Notes under the pieces: generated by a model | The model's database searches: none | Seen by the model: only the letters and a program-made list of their open reading frames with translations | What the model was told of the DNA's origin: nothing | Translations under genes and position numbers: made by a program | Part shown: positions 19,122-27,646 of the stretch, piece by piece | How the letters are laid out: each line of letters starts with the position of its first letter | Numbering within the stretch: position 1 is the first letter of the stretch | Source: Acidisarcina polymorpha | GTDB taxonomy: Bacteria > Acidobacteriota > Terriglobia > Terriglobales > Acidobacteriaceae | Assembly (NCBI RefSeq): GCF_003330725.1 | Contig: NZ_CP030840.1 | Location: 62,001-126,000 of the forward strand | Direction of reading: 5' to 3' | Length of the DNA stretch: 64,000 nt

Positions 19122-19310
19122 CGTTCGCCTCAATTTTCCTTGCAACCTTTATGACGCGCGCCAACTCAGTAAATTACCGCCTGCGCCAGAAATCAACCTA
19201 TAAACTTCCTAGCGCGCGGCCAATAGGAGCATCATCGCGAGTATCGTAACCAATTTACGCGGCCCGACTCTCACTGTCATGCAGTTCCTTTCTAAAGCTG
19301 AGGTCCGTCG

Positions 19311-20081
19311 ATGATCGACCGCTCCGTATCTGAAAGCGCAAGAGCGTGGCTCTCTTCGCTCGTTGTCTTTGCCGCCTTATCCGTCCCGTGCCTCGCCGCA
19401 AACCCCGGCTCGCCATCTCCGGTGCTCGTGGAACTCTTTACCTCCGAAGGTTGCTCCAGTTGCCCGCCTGCCGACCGCTTGCTCGCCCAAATCGATCGCA
19501 GTCAGCCCATCGCTGACGCGCATGTGATCGTCCTTAGCGAACATGTCGACTATTGGAATAGCCTCGGCTGGCAAGATCCATATTCATCGCATCGATGGAG
19601 CGAACGCCAAAACAGCTATGCAGAGCGCTTCGGACTCGAGAGCGTCTATGCCCCGCAAATGGTCGTCAATGGAAAGCACCAGGTAAGCGGTAATGACCCC
19701 TCTGCCGTGCGGGAAGCGATTCGGCAAGCTACGAGCTCCCCTCGGACTTCAATCAGCATCGGTGATCTTCACCAGATCGGCGAGCATCTCGAGATCGGCT
19801 ATTCCGCCGACGCTGCACCGCATACGAGTCTTTTCGCCGTGCTCGCCGACGCTTCCGATCGATCGAGTGTGGAGCGCGGAGAAAACGCCGGCCGCACCCT
19901 CGATCATGTCGCCGTCGCTCGAACTCTCGCCAGGGTCGCTCCTCTCAACGGCACCCTAGTTAACCAGACCTTCGATATCGCCCTTCCCCTCAATAACAAG
20001 GGCCGTCCTCTCCGTCTCATCCTCTTCGCTCAAAACGAAGCAACTGGAGCTATCGTTGGTGTCGCCGAACGTGGGTTATAG
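19311..20081 (+). CDS. Secreted DUF1223 thioredoxin-fold protein
   Basis: 256 residues with a signal peptide (ending near VPCLAANPG) and the DUF1223 pattern: LVELFTSEGCSSCPPADRLL with a CxxC, then VLSEHVDYWNSLGWQDPYSS, RQNSYAERFGLESVYAPQMVVNG and a C-terminal beta sandwich. The family resembles thioredoxin in its first half, but activity has not been settled, as far as I know. ATG 19311 has GAGG six bases upstream. It is divergent from the cytochrome gene and precedes the methyltransferase/glycosyltransferase cluster by 110 bases. Confidence 0.85.
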   Translation: MIDRSVSESARAWLSSLVVFAALSVPCLAANPGSPSPVLVELFTSEGCSSCPPADRLLAQIDRSQPIADAHVIVLSEHVDYWNSLGWQDPYSSHRWSERQNSYAERFGLESVYAPQMVVNGKHQVSGNDPSAVREAIRQATSSPRTSISIGDLHQIGEHLEIGYSADAAPHTSLFAVLADASDRSSVERGENAGRTLDHVAVARTLARVAPLNGTLVNQTFDIALPLNNKGRPLRLILFAQNEATGAIVGVAERGL

Positions 20082-20192
20082 TAGGGTTCGAGATGCCGTT
20101 CCGTTTTGCAAGAGCACTTACATTTTGTCGCAAAGCTGCTAAACCCAGCTTGTCCCCAGGAATTTGCGGTGGGAAGCAGCGGAGGCCCCTGG

Positions 20193-20969
20193 ATGTCTGA
20201 GATTTTGGAATTGCGCTCGTGTCGGGCCGCATCCGTTGATCCTGTCCCAGTTACCCCGGAAATGCAAGCGCATTCCGCAGCCGCACAATCACCAGGCCTC
20301 TCGTCTAGTCTGCCCTCCAGTCTTCCCTCTAGCCTGTTTGATCGATGTTGGCGCCAGTATGCTTTATGCCGCGAGCACCTCTTCACCGATCACACCCAGC
20401 AGATCGCCACGGCTCTCCTACCGTTGCTCAATGGCTCTCGATCCTGTTCCCTGGTCGAGGCTGGCTGCGGGCCTGGGTTCTACTCCCGGCGGCTCGCTGC
20501 TAAATTCCCTCAATTGCAAATCACCGGTATCGACCTCTCCGAACGGCTTCTCTACCGGGCTCGCGAACACGCCCGCCGCTCGGGCCTCGAGAACTGCCGA
20601 TTCCTGCGCGCTGACGCGCTCTCGCTGGCCGATTTTCCAAATCAAGTCGATGCCGTCGTCGCTTCGCGACTCTTCCTGATTCTCGCTGACCCGGCGCTCG
20701 CCCTCCAAGCCATCTTTACCGCACTTCGCCCCGGCGGACTCTGCTTTATCGCCGAGCCGACTTCCGGGTTGAGCGCAGCCGTCCCGTTGCTGATGATGAA
20801 AGCGACGCAGCGGTTAAGAAGGCCGCACCTCTCCGTCGAGCAAGTTCCTCAATCGCGGATTCTCAGCATGAACGACTTCGAAAGCCTGGTAGAAACCCAA
20901 CCATGGCGCAGCATCCGTATCTGGAAATATCGCCGCTATCATTTCGCAGTCTGCAAGAAGGCAGCTTAA
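20193..20969 (+). CDS. Class I SAM-dependent methyltransferase
   Basis: 258 residues. Motif I is VEAGCGPGFYSRRLA at about residue 90, followed by ITGIDLSERLLYRARE (acidic loop binding the SAM ribose), FLRADALSL and ALRPGGLCFIAEP (motif post-II/III). The first 50 residues are Ser/Pro-rich. Start ATG 20193 has GGAGG seven bases upstream; a longer in-frame ATG at 20106 lacks one. Substrate is unknown. It leads a run of five closely spaced genes (TIGR04282-type transferase, GT-C glycosyltransferase, radical SAM protein and GT2 glycosyltransferase), so its substrate may be the same lipid, sugar or peptide. Confidence 0.8.
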   Translation: MSEILELRSCRAASVDPVPVTPEMQAHSAAAQSPGLSSSLPSSLPSSLFDRCWRQYALCREHLFTDHTQQIATALLPLLNGSRSCSLVEAGCGPGFYSRRLAAKFPQLQITGIDLSERLLYRAREHARRSGLENCRFLRADALSLADFPNQVDAVVASRLFLILADPALALQAIFTALRPGGLCFIAEPTSGLSAAVPLLMMKATQRLRRPHLSVEQVPQSRILSMNDFESLVETQPWRSIRIWKYRRYHFAVCKKAA

Positions 20970-21004
20970 AAGACTTTCAGAAGATTCTAGAGCTAGATTT
21001 GCCA

Positions 21005-21790
21005 ATGAACCATTCATATCGCACTCTCGACCCTCGTCGACCGCAGCGCACTTTTCAGGGTAAGTGCGCGCTCGCGGTGATGGCCAAAGCTCCTATACCT
21101 GGGAAGGTAAAGACCCGGCTGACTCCGCCGCTCACTCCTGACGAAGCCTGTGCGCTGAATGCCTGTTTTTTGCGCGATACCGTCGCCAGTCTTCACGAAG
21201 CGACCCTTGCCGCACCCGCGGAGTGGGTGATCTCCTACACGCCTCAAGGCTTCGAGGCTGCCTTCCTCGGCATCCTCGAAGCCGGCGCATACCTGCTCCC
21301 GCAACGCGGCGACGGCTTCGGCGAGCGCTTGCTCTTTACCGCAGAAGACCTCTTCGCCTGCGGTTTCTCCGCGGTTTGCCTGATCGATTCCGACAGCCCC
21401 ACCGTGCCTACCAAGGAGTTCATCACTGCCGCCATCTCGCTGCTCCAGGACGGCGAACGTGCTGTCCTCGGCCCTTCTGAAGACGGCGGCTACTATCTCA
21501 TCGGTTTGCAAAGGCCAGTCGCAGAGCTCTTCGAGCGAATCACCTGGAGTACTGCCGTGGTCGCAGAGCAGACACTGCAGCGAGCGGAGGAAGTCGGCTT
21601 GCCGATGGAGTCATTGCGAAGCTGGTACGACGTCGATGACGCCGACTCGCTTGCGCGTCTCCACGCTGAGTTCTTTGATCCGGAAAGCAATTTACCGCGC
21701 GGCTATCCTGCGCCACATACCCGGGAATTCCTGACAGCGCTTAAGCACTCAGCACTTTTGAGCAGCGTGGAAACGGAGACCTCGGTTTGA
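21005..21790 (+). CDS. TIGR04282-type glycosyltransferase-like protein (DUF2064)
   Basis: 261 residues, the nucleotide-sugar/nucleotidyl transferase fold annotated TIGR04282 in arsenosugar gene clusters and as radical-SAM-associated transferase 1. The signature is GKCALAVMAKAPIPGKVKTRL near the N-terminus (the long run is shared across the family), with LIDSDSPTVPTKEF in the middle and GPSEDGGYYLIGLQRP later. The start chosen is ATG 21005; an ATG at 20903 would overlap the methyltransferase by 67 bases. It overlaps the next gene by 4 bases. Its donor and acceptor are unknown; presence beside a radical SAM protein is the usual context of the family. Confidence 0.85.
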   Translation: MNHSYRTLDPRRPQRTFQGKCALAVMAKAPIPGKVKTRLTPPLTPDEACALNACFLRDTVASLHEATLAAPAEWVISYTPQGFEAAFLGILEAGAYLLPQRGDGFGERLLFTAEDLFACGFSAVCLIDSDSPTVPTKEFITAAISLLQDGERAVLGPSEDGGYYLIGLQRPVAELFERITWSTAVVAEQTLQRAEEVGLPMESLRSWYDVDDADSLARLHAEFFDPESNLPRGYPAPHTREFLTALKHSALLSSVETETSV

Positions 21791-23193
21791 ACGTCGACTC
21801 TGTTCTCGCGAAGCAGGCATTGTGGCCCCGGGGAACTCCCCTGGCAACAAACCTCGCGCTGCTGCTTTTCGGTATCATTGCAATCGAGTTCTGCCGGACC
21901 GGCGTCACCGAGTTCCACCACTTCGTCCACGGATTCAGTGAGTCGGTATTTGCTCAGATCGCTGTCTACCTCGGCGCAATCTCGCTCATCGAACGCTGTC
22001 CCACTAATAAATGGACGTTGCGGATCATCTTGGCCGTGGCATTGGTCGCCAGGCTTTACTGCGTCTTTTCCACGCCTTTTCTATCGACCGACATCTACCG
22101 CTATGTTTGGGATGGCAAGGTCCAGGCCGCCGGCATCAATCCCTTTCGCTATATCCCCGCCGACAGTCATCTCGCCTTTCTCCGCGACGGAATCATCTAT
22201 CCCAACATCAACCGGAAAGAGTTTGCCCACACCATCTATCCCCCGGGCGCCCAATTTCTCTTTCTTGCCATAACTCGGATCTCGGCGACCGTGCCCTTCA
22301 TGAAGCTGGCCTTAGTCGGCTTCGAAGCGGTTACTTGTCTCGTCCTCCTTCGGATATTGAAGCTCCTCAGCCTGCCGCCGGAACGAGTTGTCCTCTATGC
22401 CTGGCATCCGCTCTGTTTTTGGGAGATCGCCAGCAGCGGCCACATCGATGGAGCCGCGCTTACCTTTCTTGCCCTCGCCATTTATTCTCGGCTGAAGGAT
22501 AAGTCCGGCCTCACAGGAGTGTGGCTCGCCTCCGCCACGCTCATCAAGCTGTATCCGGCCGCCCTGTTGCCGGCGTTTTTCCAGCGTTCGAAATGGAAGA
22601 TGGTCGCCATCTTCACCGCTATCATTGCGCTCACTTATGCCTGTTATATGAGCGTCGGACTCGGCGTCTTCGGCTATCTCTCCGGCTATGCGCAGGAAGA
22701 AGGTATTGATTCCGGAACCCGCTATTTCCTTCTGGCGTTCGCGAATCGTACCCTTCATACCTCCATTCAGCCGTTGGCTTATATGCTCTTTTGTGCGGCC
22801 ATTATGGGGGCAATCTGCGTCTGGGCGCTGCTCCGAGGCAGCAGTTCCTCGGCGTTCGTCCTTTCTGCGCTGGTCATCGCCACCATGCTGAATGTCTTCT
22901 ATTCACCTCACTATCCTTGGTACTTCCTCTGGCTATTGCCCTATATCGCAATAAATCCATGGCGGCCGGCTTTCTATCTTGTGACCGCCAGCACTTACCT
23001 CTTCGGGACCAACCTGGGTGCGCCCGGCGAACCGATGTACCATCTCAATCTGCTACTCTACGGCGGCTTTGCGTTGATGTTCTGCTACGACCTGGTCGCG
23101 CAAAGAATGCGAGTATATAGCTCCCTGCCAGATCTTCGCCCGACCATCGAACATACCTCCCTCATTCCAACCGCTAGTGCGAGGAACTCATGA
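21787..23193 (+). CDS. Polytopic GT-C / GT87-like glycosyltransferase
   Basis: 468 residues with about ten or more hydrophobic segments. The first large loop contains STDIYRYVWDGKVQAAGINPF, where an acidic residue is the catalytic candidate of GT-C enzymes, and AHTIYPPGAQF follows. The protein resembles polyprenyl-phosphate-mannose-dependent mannosyltransferases and GT87. Such enzymes act on lipid or polymer substrates on the outer face of the inner membrane. The start is TTG 21787, overlapping the upstream stop (TTGA), with GGAGA upstream. It overlaps the radical SAM gene by ATGA, so the genes are translationally coupled. The nearby GT2 could provide the polyprenyl-phosphate-sugar donor (inference). 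Confidence 0.8.
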   Translation: MNVDSVLAKQALWPRGTPLATNLALLLFGIIAIEFCRTGVTEFHHFVHGFSESVFAQIAVYLGAISLIERCPTNKWTLRIILAVALVARLYCVFSTPFLSTDIYRYVWDGKVQAAGINPFRYIPADSHLAFLRDGIIYPNINRKEFAHTIYPPGAQFLFLAITRISATVPFMKLALVGFEAVTCLVLLRILKLLSLPPERVVLYAWHPLCFWEIASSGHIDGAALTFLALAIYSRLKDKSGLTGVWLASATLIKLYPAALLPAFFQRSKWKMVAIFTAIIALTYACYMSVGLGVFGYLSGYAQEEGIDSGTRYFLLAFANRTLHTSIQPLAYMLFCAAIMGAICVWALLRGSSSSAFVLSALVIATMLNVFYSPHYPWYFLWLLPYIAINPWRPAFYLVTASTYLFGTNLGAPGEPMYHLNLLLYGGFALMFCYDLVAQRMRVYSSLPDLRPTIEHTSLIPTASARNS

Positions 23194-24260
23194 GCACAAC
23201 AATTTCCTTACCGGAAACCACCCAAAAGATGCGCCGCTACTTCGAGAAGCCCGAAGACGAGTTATCTATCCTGGTCGAGACCCCGCCGGTCTGCATCTAC
23301 TTCGAAGTTACCAACCGCTGCAATCTCCTCTGCACGACCTGTCCGCGGACCTTCGAGGAGTTAGAGCCAGAGAAGGACATGTCCTGGGAGCTCTTTACCA
23401 GCATCGTCGACCAGTCTGCCGGACTCAAGCGCGCCGTGCTCCACGGAGTGGGCGAACCCATGCTCGTCAAGAACCTCCCCAGCATGGTCCGCTATCTCAA
23501 AGACCGTTCCGTCTACGTGCTCTTCAACACCAACGGGACGCTGCTTAATGAGAAGAACGGCCAGGCGCTCATCGATGCCGGCCTCGACGAACTCCGGGTC
23601 TCGCTCGACGCCGCTGAGCCGACCGCCTTTCAGATGGTCCGCGGCCGCGATATGTTCGATCGCATCGTCAAGAACGTCCGCCGCTTCCGGCAAATGCAGC
23701 AAGAGCAAAGCGTCGAGTCGCCTCGGGTCTCGCTGTGGCTCACCGGCCTTCGCGAGACGCTCGATCAGCTCGAGGGCTTCGTCCGCATCGCCGATTCTGT
23801 CAATGTGCGTGAGATCTATCTCCAACGTATGGTGTTTTTCAGCGACAATGGCAAAGGACTCGCCCGCGCCGAGAGCGCCCTCTTCGAAAAGACGACAGCC
23901 GAAGAAGAAGAGATCATTCATCGCGCCGCCAGTCTAGCCACCAGCCTTGGCATCAGCTTCAACGCCTCAGGAGCCACCGAGCCCGGCACCAGCATCAAGA
24001 AGCGCCGCGACGATTCCCCTTGGTCGCTCTGCCGTCGCCCCTGGTCGCTGATGTACTTCACCGCCAACGGTCGCGCGCTGCCCTGCTGCATCGCTCCATT
24101 CTCGATGCACGGCTACGACAGCTTCACCCTTGGCGACGCCTCGCAGCAGACCCTGCGCGAGATCTGGAATGGCCCCCAGTATCAGCAATTTCGCGGCAGC
24201 CTCATGAGCCCCGAGCCGCCTCGCGCCTGCGCCAACTGCGGATTACGCTGGAGCCTGTAG
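23190..24260 (+). CDS. Radical SAM/SPASM domain protein
   Basis: 356 residues. The radical SAM [4Fe-4S] motif is CNLLCTTC (Cys 44, 48 and 51), followed by GVGEPMLVKN and FNTNGTLLNE (SAM-binding strands). The C-terminal region contains further cysteines CRRPW, CCIAPF and CANCG that fit a SPASM auxiliary cluster. SPASM enzymes modify peptides or proteins, sugars or other small molecules; no precursor peptide is seen here. Also possible is a role resembling arsenosugar assembly because of the TIGR04282 neighbour, but the C-terminal domain does not resemble the ArsS type (DUF3641). It is coupled by 4-base overlap to the GT-C gene and 9 bases from the GT2 gene. Confidence 0.85.
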   Translation: MSTTISLPETTQKMRRYFEKPEDELSILVETPPVCIYFEVTNRCNLLCTTCPRTFEELEPEKDMSWELFTSIVDQSAGLKRAVLHGVGEPMLVKNLPSMVRYLKDRSVYVLFNTNGTLLNEKNGQALIDAGLDELRVSLDAAEPTAFQMVRGRDMFDRIVKNVRRFRQMQQEQSVESPRVSLWLTGLRETLDQLEGFVRIADSVNVREIYLQRMVFFSDNGKGLARAESALFEKTTAEEEEIIHRAASLATSLGISFNASGATEPGTSIKKRRDDSPWSLCRRPWSLMYFTANGRALPCCIAPFSMHGYDSFTLGDASQQTLREIWNGPQYQQFRGSLMSPEPPRACANCGLRWSL

Positions 24261-24269
24261 TTGGAGTCG

Positions 24270-24983
24270 ATGACCGCTCGCGTCAGCGTGCTGATACCCG
24301 CGCTCAATGAGGAGCAGGCCATCGGCGACGTCGTCCGCAGTCTTCTTTCCCCACCGGGCCTCCAGTCACTCATTCGCGAAGTCATCGTCGTCGACAACGG
24401 CAGCACCGACCGGACCGCTGCCGAAGCCCAAGCCGCCGGCGCGCGCGTCATCGCCGAACCCATACGCGGCTATGGCAGGGCCTGCGCTGCAGGCGTCCGC
24501 GCCGCCCATCCGGCATCCGGTGTATTCATCTTCCTCGATGGCGATGGCAGCGACGACACCTCGCAGCTGCCCGCCATCGCTGGTCCTGTCCTGAATGATC
24601 AATACGACTTCGTCATCGGCTCCCGGGTCCGCGGCCATCGGGAACCCGGGAGTATGCTTCCGTCGCAAATCTTTGCCGGTTGGCTCGCCGGCCTGCTGCT
24701 GCGTCTCCGCTACGGCGTGCGCTATACCGACATGGGACCCTTTCGCGCCATCTCCCGCGATGCCCTGAATCAACTCAATATGACCGAGATGACCTACGGC
24801 TGGAACCTCGAAATGCAGATGAAAGCCGCCCGCGAACATCTAAGAATCCTGGAAGTCCCGGTCAACTACCGCCTCCGCCAAGGCGGCGTCTCGAAGGTCG
24901 CCGGCTCGCTCAGCGGCTCCTTCAAAGCCGCCATTCGCATAATGAAAGTCTTCTTTGCGGTAGGCTTTGGACGTGCGGGATAA
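24270..24983 (+). CDS. GT2 glycosyltransferase (polyprenyl-phosphate sugar synthase-like)
   Basis: 237 residues. GT-A/GT2 fold: VSVLIPALNEEQAIGDVV at the start, VVDNGSTDRT, the DxD-type metal site FLDGDGSDD near residue 90, GSRVRGHREPGSM, and a C-terminal acceptor loop (NQLNMTEMTYGWNLEMQ). It resembles dolichyl/polyprenyl-phosphate mannose or glucose synthases, lacking a C-terminal membrane domain. Start is ATG 24270 with GGAG just upstream; TTG 24261 is the alternative. It closes the run of coupled genes and could supply lipid-linked sugar to the GT-C enzyme. Confidence 0.85.
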   Translation: MTARVSVLIPALNEEQAIGDVVRSLLSPPGLQSLIREVIVVDNGSTDRTAAEAQAAGARVIAEPIRGYGRACAAGVRAAHPASGVFIFLDGDGSDDTSQLPAIAGPVLNDQYDFVIGSRVRGHREPGSMLPSQIFAGWLAGLLLRLRYGVRYTDMGPFRAISRDALNQLNMTEMTYGWNLEMQMKAAREHLRILEVPVNYRLRQGGVSKVAGSLSGSFKAAIRIMKVFFAVGFGRAG

Positions 24984-25021
24984 TCGCTACTCGGTTCACA
25001 ACCACTACGAGGAATGAACTC

Positions 25022-25945
25022 ATGGAAGCAGCAGTCACCGAACTCGACATCCAGCGGCTCAACGATCGCTTCGCCATCCCCAGCATCGCCCAAATCGTAC
25101 CCGGCAACGGCGGGCTGCCTAAGGTGAAGATCTCCAGCGCCGCCGCTTCGGCCGAGATCTATCTCCACGGCGCCCATCTCACCTCCTGGATTCCGGCTGG
25201 CGCCGAAGAGGTCATCTTCCTCAGCGACAAGGCACAGTTTCAGGATGGCAAGGCCATTCGTGGCGGGGTGCCGGTTTGTTTCCCCTGGTTCAACGCGAAG
25301 GCCGACGACCCCAAGGCGCCCTCGCACGGCTTCGTCCGCACCAAGACCTGGGAACTCGAATCGATCATCCACGAAGGCAACGCCATCGCCGTCGCGCTCT
25401 CCACGCAGCATGACCAGGCTACCCAGAAATGGTGGCCGCACGACTTTCACGCCGTCCACAAAATCACCATCGGCTCCGACCTGAAGCTTGAACTCTCCGT
25501 CACCAATACCGGCGCTGCGCGGTTCAACTTTCAAGAGGCGCTCCACACTTACTACCGCGTCGGAGATGTGCGCCAGGTTCGCCTCAGCAGCCTGGATGGC
25601 GTGACCTATCTCGACAACGCAGACAACCTCCGTGAAAAAGTCCAGCAGGGCGACAACATCTTCACCCAGCGCACTGACAACGCATATATCAATACTGAAA
25701 GCGAGTTGGAGTTGAGCGACCCGCAACTGCGCCGTCGGATCCTGATAGGCAAGCAGAACTCCAAGAACACCGTGGTCTGGAATCCCGGGGACGAGCTCGC
25801 CCGCGGCATGGCTGACCTTGGCGATGAGGAGTGGCAACACTTCGTCTGCGTTGAAGCCGCCAACATTCGCTCTGCCGCCATCACCTTGGAGCCCGGAGAA
25901 GAACACACCATGACCGCGAATATCCGGCTCGCCGAGTTGCATTAA
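25022..25945 (+). CDS. D-hexose-6-phosphate mutarotase
   Basis: 307 residues; interconverts alpha and beta anomers of glucose-6-phosphate and related hexose phosphates. The aldose-epimerase-like fold is recognised from HLTSWIPAG, IRGGVPVCFPWF, the catalytic-His region SHGFVRTKTWEL, the FQEALHTYYRVGDV strand and VWNPGDELARGM with the catalytic acidic residues near the C-terminus. Start ATG 25022 has GAGGA eight bases upstream; a much longer in-frame reading from 24680 runs across the GT2 gene and has no ribosome binding site, so I reject it. Whether this gene belongs to the upstream cluster is not certain (38-base gap). Confidence 0.9.
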   Translation: MEAAVTELDIQRLNDRFAIPSIAQIVPGNGGLPKVKISSAAASAEIYLHGAHLTSWIPAGAEEVIFLSDKAQFQDGKAIRGGVPVCFPWFNAKADDPKAPSHGFVRTKTWELESIIHEGNAIAVALSTQHDQATQKWWPHDFHAVHKITIGSDLKLELSVTNTGAARFNFQEALHTYYRVGDVRQVRLSSLDGVTYLDNADNLREKVQQGDNIFTQRTDNAYINTESELELSDPQLRRRILIGKQNSKNTVVWNPGDELARGMADLGDEEWQHFVCVEAANIRSAAITLEPGEEHTMTANIRLAELH

Positions 25946-26028
25946 GACATGACTGAGCGGTTTTCAGACCTGCCGGCAGTTTCGGAAGCGCTGGCGCACC
26001 AGCGAGTTTCCTAGAGAGAACCAGCAAA

Positions 26029-26379
26029 GTGCATGAACTATCTCTCGTTTACGGCATCGTCGAAGCGGTAGAGAAGGCCGCCACTGAGGCCCATGCGGTC
26101 CGGGTCGTCTCGGTCAAGCTGCAGGTCGGGGCTCTTGCCGGTGTCGTCAAGGACGCGCTTCTTTTCTGCTACGACATCGCCGCTGAAGGTACACTGCTCG
26201 CCGGCTCCCGCCTCGATGTGGAAGAAGTGCCGCTCTCGGTCTACTGCCAGCCTTGCGGGAAAACCGTTGTGAGCCCTTCTATCCAGCAATTTTGTTGCCC
26301 GGAGTGCGATACTCCAAGTGGCGACATTCGTCATGGCCGAGAATTGGACATTGTCTCCGTCGAGTTGGAAGTCGAATAA
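26029..26379 (+). CDS. hypA: [NiFe]-hydrogenase nickel incorporation protein HypA
   Basis: 116 residues. HypA delivers nickel to the hydrogenase large subunit with HypB. The start is GTG 26029, which gives the conserved N-terminus M-H-E-L with His2 as nickel ligand; no ATG is available at that position. The zinc site has the expected two Cys pairs, CQPC and CCPEC, near residues 70-95. Only about 80 bases separate it from the mutarotase gene. First of five hyp genes in the order A-B-C-D-E, all complete. Confidence 0.95.
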   Translation: MHELSLVYGIVEAVEKAATEAHAVRVVSVKLQVGALAGVVKDALLFCYDIAAEGTLLAGSRLDVEEVPLSVYCQPCGKTVVSPSIQQFCCPECDTPSGDIRHGRELDIVSVELEVE

Positions 26380-26432
26380 AGGCAGGCTCAGGTGGGATTT
26401 TGAAGCACAAAACCTGAATGAGAGGGGCTTTT

Positions 26433-27191
26433 ATGCAGACGCGCGTTCTCGAAATCCGCAAAAGCGTTCTCAATAAGAACGACGAACTTGCCCGTCACCT
26501 CCGTACCCGCTTCGAAGCCGCCGGCGTCCTCGTCCTCAACCTCGTCTCCAGTCCCGGCGCGGGAAAAACCCAGTTCCTGCAGAAGGTCTTAACCGACCTG
26601 CGTCAGCAAGGCCTAGGCGTCGCCGCTTTGGTCGGCGATCTCGAAACCGACAACGACGCCCGCCGCCTCATGGCCAGTGGAGCACCGGTTCGCCAGATCA
26701 CCACCCACGGCTGCTGCCACCTCGATGCCAGCATGATTGAGCGCCATCTCGAGGGCTGGCAACTCGACCAACTCGACATCCTCTTCATCGAAAACGTAGG
26801 CAATCTTGTCTGCCCCTCGAACTACGATCTCGGCGAAGCCGTGCGCGTCGCCCTGCTCTCCGTCACCGAAGGCGAAGACAAGCCCCTGAAATACCCGGGC
26901 ATGTTCAACAGCGCCGATGTCGCATTGATTACGAAAATGGACCTCGCGGAAGCCTGCGAATTCGATCGCGAGACCGCAATCGCCAACCTCCACGCCGTTC
27001 GTCCGGGGATGACGATCTTCGAGATCTCCTCCAAAAGCGGTCGCGGCATGACGGAGTGGATGCACTACTTGGAGAGCCTTCTAGCGCCAACACTCCAGGT
27101 TCGCGAAGCCGGCCCAGCTTTTGCTTCTATCAAGCCCGGTGCCAATGGTTCGCTCAGCCCGCGCGAGACCCTCGCCGCTCCAGGGGAGTAG
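26433..27191 (+). CDS. hypB: Hydrogenase nickel incorporation GTPase HypB
   Basis: 252 residues. SIMIBI-class GTPase of the hyp system. Walker A is SSPGAGKT, switch-region residues lie in GDLETDNDA, ENVGNLVCP carries the G3/metal Cys, and TKMDLAE is the GTP-specificity motif (TKxD). GCCHLDASM contains the Cys-Cys/His residues used for metal binding. There is no N-terminal His-rich storage stretch, so it is a non-storage HypB. Start ATG 26433 has GAGAGGGG five bases upstream. Confidence 0.95.
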   Translation: MQTRVLEIRKSVLNKNDELARHLRTRFEAAGVLVLNLVSSPGAGKTQFLQKVLTDLRQQGLGVAALVGDLETDNDARRLMASGAPVRQITTHGCCHLDASMIERHLEGWQLDQLDILFIENVGNLVCPSNYDLGEAVRVALLSVTEGEDKPLKYPGMFNSADVALITKMDLAEACEFDRETAIANLHAVRPGMTIFEISSKSGRGMTEWMHYLESLLAPTLQVREAGPAFASIKPGANGSLSPRETLAAPGE

Positions 27192-27343
27192 ACTTGCGGG
27201 CATGATCTTAAGCGCAAACAGGAATGGATCGTGTTTCTGTTCCGGAATGTTGAGCGGAATCGAGTCTGCTCCGAGTCTTGCCAGGCCGGGAACATCGATC
27301 TATCCTCAGGCTCTCTAGTTCGCGTTCTGAAAGGGCAAACCCA

Positions 27344-27616
27344 ATGTGTCTCGCCATCCCCGGTCAGGTGAAAGAGATCTTTGAACAGAATGGTCTTCGC
27401 ATGGGCCGGGTGGACTTTGGCGGCATTACCAAAGAAGTCTGTCTCGCCTACCTTCCCGAGATTGCCATTGGCGACTACACCATCGTCCATGTCGGCTTTG
27501 CCATCAGCAAGATCGACGAAGAGTCTGCTCTCGAAACCCTGAATACATTTCGCGAGATGGGCCTCTTCGAAGAGGAATTTGGCGTCGAGCCGGCGCCGGT
27601 CGAGACCAGACACTGA
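27344..27616 (+). CDS. hypC: Hydrogenase maturation chaperone HypC
   Basis: 90 residues, starting with the family N-terminus MCLAIPGQV (Cys2 carries Fe(CN)2CO intermediate with HypD). ATG 27344 was preferred over an upstream in-frame ATG at 27278, since Cys2 must follow the initiator Met. HypC escorts the iron centre and the hydrogenase large subunit. The 150-base gap after hypB holds no recognisable gene; hypD begins 30 bases downstream with a GGAGGAGGG ribosome binding site. Confidence 0.95.
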   Translation: MCLAIPGQVKEIFEQNGLRMGRVDFGGITKEVCLAYLPEIAIGDYTIVHVGFAISKIDEESALETLNTFREMGLFEEEFGVEPAPVETRH

Positions 27617-27646
27617 CCGCCAGCATTCAACCGGAGGAGGGCAAGC

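Noticed and set aside
24680-25021. N-terminal extension of the mutarotase into the GT2 gene
   Set aside because: The added residues overlap GT2 and look like noise; ATG 25022 has a proper ribosome binding site.
24866-25942. 358-codon minus-strand open frame over the mutarotase
   Set aside because: Shadow; the plus strand carries the mutarotase signatures.
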